Shown here: piece after piece, positions 6,300 through 9,085 of the stretch
Numbering within the stretch: the stretch's first letter is position 1
Layout of the letters: every line of letters starts with the position of its first letter
Source: CADAWZ01 sp045114665
GTDB lineage: Bacteria > Vulcanimicrobiota > CADAWZ01
Direction: 5' to 3'
DNA: 9,085 nucleotides
Assembly: GCA_045114665.1 (NCBI GenBank)
Contig: JBGUKW010000264.1
Coordinates: forward strand, 1-9,085
The notes under the pieces: generated by a model
Database searches by the model: none
What the model saw: only the letters and a program-made list of their open reading frames with translations
Told to the model about the DNA's origin: nothing
Position numbers and translations under genes: made by a program

Positions 6300-6379
6300 G
6301 TACTTAGTTATTCCTCTTCTGAAGAGATTTTGTTGTCTATCAAATTTTGCATTTTTGTTTTTAATTCCGTTTGACACGG

Positions 6380-7414
6380 TTATTCACTTATATCTCTGTT
6401 TGCATACATCTTTTGATAATATTGTTGATATTCGCCTGAGATTATATTTTTCCACCAAGGCTCATTTGCTAAATACCATTTTATCGTCTTTTCTATTCCA
6501 ACTTCAAAAGAAGTCATTGGCTTCCAACCGAGTTCTTTTTGTATTTTTGTTGAATCTATTGCATATCTGAGATCGTGTCCAGGTCTATCTTTGACAAAAG
6601 TTATGAGGTCTTCATTTTTTCCAAGTTGTTTGATAATCTCTTTTACAACATCTATATTTCTTTTTTCACTATTTCCTCCAACATTATAGACATTTCCAAC
6701 TTCTCCAATGTGAATTATTTTATCAATTGCACTACAATGATCTTCAACATATATCCAATCTCTTACATTTTCGCCTTTGCCGTAAACAGGGATTTTTTCA
6801 TCAGAGACGGCTCTACTTATAACCAATGGTATAAGTTTTTCTGGAAAATGATATGGTCCATAATTGTTTGAACATCTTGATATAGTTGCTGGTAATTTAA
6901 AGGTTCTGTGATAGGCAGAAACAAGCAAATCAGCTGAAGCCTTAGAGGCAGAGTAGGGGGAAGATGTTTTTATTTTGTTCTCTTCTGTGAATTTTAAGTC
7001 TGGTCTGTCGAGCGGAAGATCTCCATAAACTTCATCTGTTGAAATTTGATGAAATCTCTTTACATTGTGTTTTAAGCTGGCATCCATTAATACCTGTGTT
7101 CCTAAAATGTTTGTTCTCAAAAATAGACTTGGATTTTCAAGGGATCTATCTACATGAGATTCTGCTGCAAAATTTATAACTATATCTGGTTTTTCTGCTG
7201 AAAAAACATTTTCTATTTCATCTTTGTTTGCTATATCACATCTATAAAAAGCAAAATGTTCTTTGTCAGATGTAAATTTTGCAATATTTTCCATATTTCC
7301 AGCATATGTTAAAAGATCAACACAGATTATTTTATATTCTGGATGTTGTTCTCTTGCATATTTTATATAATTGCTTCCTATAAATCCAGCTCCACCTGTC
7401 ACAAGTAATTTCAT
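6380..7414 (-). CDS. rfbB: dTDP-glucose 4,6-dehydratase (RfbB/RmlB)
   Basis: Converts dTDP-glucose to dTDP-4-keto-6-deoxyglucose, the entry step to dTDP-rhamnose and related deoxysugars for O-antigen or other surface glycans; cytoplasmic, NAD+-dependent. The 344-residue length is normal for this extended short-chain dehydrogenase family. The NAD motif is GGAGFIG (7-13). The active-site triad region is STDEVYG with Thr126, Asp127 and Glu128, and the catalytic Tyr154/Lys158 are in YSASK. Family hallmarks further on are RCSNNYGPYHFPEKLIP, RDWIYVEDH (218-226) and RPGHDLRYAID (277-287). The usual partners rfbA, rfbC and rfbD are not in the window. It follows trxA by 18 bp with a clear SD between, so the two are probably co-transcribed. 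Confidence 0.96.
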   Translation of the reverse strand: MKLLVTGGAGFIGSNYIKYAREQHPEYKIICVDLLTYAGNMENIAKFTSDKEHFAFYRCDIANKDEIENVFSAEKPDIVINFAAESHVDRSLENPSLFLRTNILGTQVLMDASLKHNVKRFHQISTDEVYGDLPLDRPDLKFTEENKIKTSSPYSASKASADLLVSAYHRTFKLPATISRCSNNYGPYHFPEKLIPLVISRAVSDEKIPVYGKGENVRDWIYVEDHCSAIDKIIHIGEVGNVYNVGGNSEKRNIDVVKEIIKQLGKNEDLITFVKDRPGHDLRYAIDSTKIQKELGWKPMTSFEVGIEKTIKWYLANEPWWKNIISGEYQQYYQKMYANRDISE

Positions 7415-7420
7415 TTTTTT

Positions 7421-7426
7421 CTCCTT
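7421..7426 (-). promoter_or_regulatory. Ribosome binding site of rfbB
   Basis: AAGGAG on the minus strand, six bases before the rfbB ATG, inside the 18-bp gap after the trxA stop. It supports the rfbB start and tight coupling of the two genes. Confidence 0.85.
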
Positions 7427-7432
7427 GATGAA

Positions 7433-7750
7433 TTATTTTAATTGTGCAACGACATCGAGTATGAATTTTTTTCCCATATAACCAACTGTTTTTTTCTGTA
7501 TTTCTCCGTTTTTAGCATATAAAACTGTCGGAATACTCGATATTCCAAATTTGTGTGCAAGTTCACGCTCTTCATCAACATTCACTTTACAAACTTTTAT
7601 ATTTTCTTCTGATTTTGATATAGCTTCGAGTTCAGGTGATAGCATTCTGCAGGGACCGCACCAATCAGCCCAAAAATCTATTATTGCTACACCATTGTAT
7701 TTTGTTATTTCTTCATCAAAATTTTCTTTTGTAACTTTTACTGTCGGCAT
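7433..7750 (-). CDS. trxA: Thioredoxin
   Basis: A 105-residue thioredoxin, the cytoplasmic dithiol reductant for ribonucleotide reductase and other targets. The active site is WCGPC (Cys31, Cys34) in the DFWADWCGPC context, and the cis-proline is Pro74 in SIPTV. The C-terminal VGYMGKK resembles the usual G-loop. The frame also has upstream ATGs at 7777 and 7762, but MPTVKVTKENF at 7750 gives the standard family length and is preceded at five bases by GGAGG, so I take 7750 as the start. The protein has no signal peptide, so a periplasmic role is unlikely. It is probably the first gene of a trxA-rfbB transcript. Pairing these two genes is not functionally meaningful as far as I know. Confidence 0.96.
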   Translation of the reverse strand: MPTVKVTKENFDEEITKYNGVAIIDFWADWCGPCRMLSPELEAISKSEENIKVCKVNVDEERELAHKFGISSIPTVLYAKNGEIQKKTVGYMGKKFILDVVAQLK

Positions 7751-7755
7751 TTTTT

Positions 7756-7760
7756 CCTCC
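7756..7760 (-). promoter_or_regulatory. Ribosome binding site deciding the trxA start
   Basis: GGAGG on the minus strand, followed by five A and the ATG at 7750-7748. The earlier in-frame ATGs have no comparable site, and one of them (7762-7760) overlaps this motif. Confidence 0.8.
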
Positions 7761-7823
7761 ATTGTCTTTTTACGCAAACAGTCTAAATATTTCTCAATAT
7801 AAAGATTTCAATTATTTTTTTTT

Positions 7824-7854
7824 ATTATCCTTTTTCTAAAAAAACTCTTTTCAA
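7824..7854 (-). promoter_or_regulatory. Candidate promoter of trxA
   Basis: On the minus strand TTGAAA (7849-7854), a 19-base spacer, and GATAAT (7824-7829); each hexamer matches consensus at 5 of 6 positions. The spacer is a little long and the region is AT-rich, so this is only a candidate. Confidence 0.3.
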
Positions 7855-7927
7855 TATACTGAAATCAATTTTTTTATTTACTGACGAATGTTACTTTGTT
7901 ATAAAAAGCTCACTCTAAACACTCACA

Positions 7928-7980
7928 TAAATAGTGGCTATTTTGGAAAAAATATTTTTAATTAGCATAACGAGTTAATT
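7928..7980. repeat. Dispersed intergenic repeat, copy C (partial)
   Basis: Contains the hairpin AAATAG-TGG-CTATTT (7929-7943), differing from copy A only in the loop, and AACGAGTTAATT (7969-7980), the exact reverse complement of 48-59 in copy A. The CAATGAC segment of copies A and B is missing. The right end overlaps the stop codon of the OstA-like gene. The rest of the 228-bp gap before trxA shows no gene. Confidence 0.5.
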
Positions 7981-9085
7981 ATAAATCAAGTTCATCTGTA
8001 AATATCATCTCATCGTCTTCTTGAGGAAATACCTTTGGAATACTTACTCTATCTTCGGGCAATTCATCATCTTTTTTCTTATTTTTATCCAAATCTTCGC
8101 CCTCAGAATCTTCATCTTCTTTATTTACATCTGAATTATTTTTATCTTTTTGTTTTTTATCGTCTTTTTTATCTTTCTTTTTATTGTCTTTTTTGTTTTT
8201 AGAAGAATCTTCTTTTTTCTTCTTATTATTTTGTTGTTCAACTTCTACTTCTGCAGTAACTCCTCCATTTGCTACAAATGTTTCTGATTTTAAGTCAAAT
8301 ATAGCTTCAGGACAAGTCATCCAATTTTCAGCACCTTGCTCAAATCTAACATTATCCGAAAGTGTTACTGTCTCAATTTTTTGGCTGTAATGACCGTGAT
8401 CAGCATAGGCTCTTTTGTCATTTTTCCACATTTTTACATTGCCGTCAACATAGACTTCATCATCATTCCAAAAATATTCTGCATATTTGCAGGTCAAAAT
8501 CAATGGAGCATCGTCATCAGCAGAATTTTTCTTTTTACCAGGTTCTTTTTTGTCTTTATTTTGATATGAAACTGCTCTTACATTTTCGTATATGACACCT
8601 TTGCCTTCATTGTAAAATATGTCCATTTTATCGCCTGTAACAGTGTTACCAGGTTTATATAATTTGACATCTCCTGTAAAATAGGCCTCTTTTTTATCTC
8701 CATAAAATTTGGCATATTTGGATTTTACAATTAAATCGCCATATACTATTTTTACATTTCCTCTGAGCTGTGAAATTTTTGTTTTATCATCATAAAGCAA
8801 TCTATCGGCATTCATCTTTACTGCCTTTGGGTCTTCTTTTAGATTAGGCTCTTCAACTGGAGGAATTTCACTTTTTTTCGTTTTTTTCTGTTCAGTCTTT
8901 ACTGTTATTTCTTCTTTATCTTTTGTTTTTGGTTCTTCTAAAGTCCCTTTTTCTTCAGGCTTTTTATTATTTTCTTTTTTTGATTCTTTATCTTTTGTAT
9001 TTGGTTTTTGAGCTTTGTCATCTACTTGTTTTTTTGTGGTCGTCGTTGTTATTATTGATTGACCTTGTTTAACTGTAACTTGCTT
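7979..9085 (-). CDS. OstA/LptA-like periplasmic protein, N-terminus cut by window edge
   Basis: The frame is open from the right edge to the TAA, 368 visible residues. The ATG at 8815 is internal: 90 sense codons precede it without a stop, so the true start lies beyond 9085. Visible residues about 92-280 show the OstA (LptA/LptD N-terminal) pattern of short beta repeats closing in GNV/GDV-like turns: 109-111, 138-140, 167-169, 215-217, 244-246 and 274-276. Typical phrases are RGNVKIVYGDLIVKSKYAKF and FTGDVKLYKPGNTVTGDKMD. Such proteins bridge lipopolysaccharide across the periplasm or act as LptC/LptD-like parts. Two charged low-complexity tracts flank the domain: a Lys/Glu/Thr/Pro tract before it (about 1-88) and a Lys/Asp/Asn tract after it (about 284-345). 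No signal peptide is visible because the N-terminus is missing. An LptD-type barrel is absent, since the protein ends at DELDL. Confidence 0.85.
   Translation of the reverse strand, partial: KQVTVKQGQSIITTTTTKKQVDDKAQKPNTKDKESKKENNKKPEEKGTLEEPKTKDKEEITVKTEQKKTKKSEIPPVEEPNLKEDPKAVKMNADRLLYDDKTKISQLRGNVKIVYGDLIVKSKYAKFYGDKKEAYFTGDVKLYKPGNTVTGDKMDIFYNEGKGVIYENVRAVSYQNKDKKEPGKKKNSADDDAPLILTCKYAEYFWNDDEVYVDGNVKMWKNDKRAYADHGHYSQKIETVTLSDNVRFEQGAENWMTCPEAIFDLKSETFVANGGVTAEVEVEQQNNKKKKEDSSKNKKDNKKKDKKDDKKQKDKNNSDVNKEDEDSEGEDLDKNKKKDDELPEDRVSIPKVFPQEDDEMIFTDELDL

Noticed and set aside
6314..6326. Second terminator, CTCTTC-T-GAAGAG
   Set aside because: The realistic stem is five base pairs with a three-base loop, and only a short T run follows; not convincing beside the 13-bp hairpin at 6268-6299.
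8816..9085. Treating the ATG at 8815 as the start of the OstA-like gene
   Set aside because: The frame stays open for 90 more codons to the window edge with the same amino-acid style, and no ribosome binding site precedes this ATG.

Overview
This is an AT-rich window (by eye roughly 70% A+T) carrying eight protein genes, most with standalone transcription signals. The dapB and asd genes, a thioredoxin, a dTDP-glucose 4,6-dehydratase and an OstA/LptA-like periplasmic protein point to a Gram-negative bacterium with an LPS-type outer membrane. TGG is the Trp codon in every gene I checked, so the standard bacterial code applies. The DapB resembles the cyanobacterial/Firmicutes type. With the very AT-rich coding and the gut-type surface lipoprotein, this makes a non-photosynthetic cyanobacterial relative (Gastranaerophilales/Melainabacteria) my best guess, but other AT-rich Gram-negative lineages are not excluded.

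Layout. Bases 1-204 are non-coding and hold copy A of a dispersed intergenic repeat. Then three + strand genes: an unknown polytopic membrane protein (205-1170), dapB (1291-2073) and asd (2347-3354). The last two are consecutive-pathway enzymes of lysine/diaminopimelate synthesis, and each has a long purine-only leader before its start. Inverted copy B of the repeat lies between them. A bidirectional terminator (3387-3411) separates asd from a convergent minus-strand surface lipoprotein (3499-4542) with two Ig-like domains and a short leucine-rich repeat tail. This gene ends at a TGA that looks like a lost Trp codon: 13 more sensible codons follow in frame.

The divergent region 4543-4782 is the most structured non-coding stretch. 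It has two overlapping perfect palindromes (34 and 38 bp), an AT-rich dyad resembling a Fur box, an apparently orphan rho-independent terminator and a candidate promoter. It feeds a + strand gene (4783-6237) encoding an unusual single-chain fusion of an OppF/NikE-type ABC ATPase with a SAM-dependent methyltransferase. No permease or binding-protein genes are nearby.

A hairpin (6268-6299) separates this from three minus-strand genes: rfbB (6380-7414), directly preceded by trxA (start corrected to 7750), then after 228 bp with repeat copy C, an OstA/LptA-like gene (7979-9085) that runs off the right edge. Most of the window is housekeeping. The candidates for something less ordinary are the ATPase-methyltransferase fusion with its palindromic upstream region, the interrupted lipoprotein, and the composite intergenic repeat.
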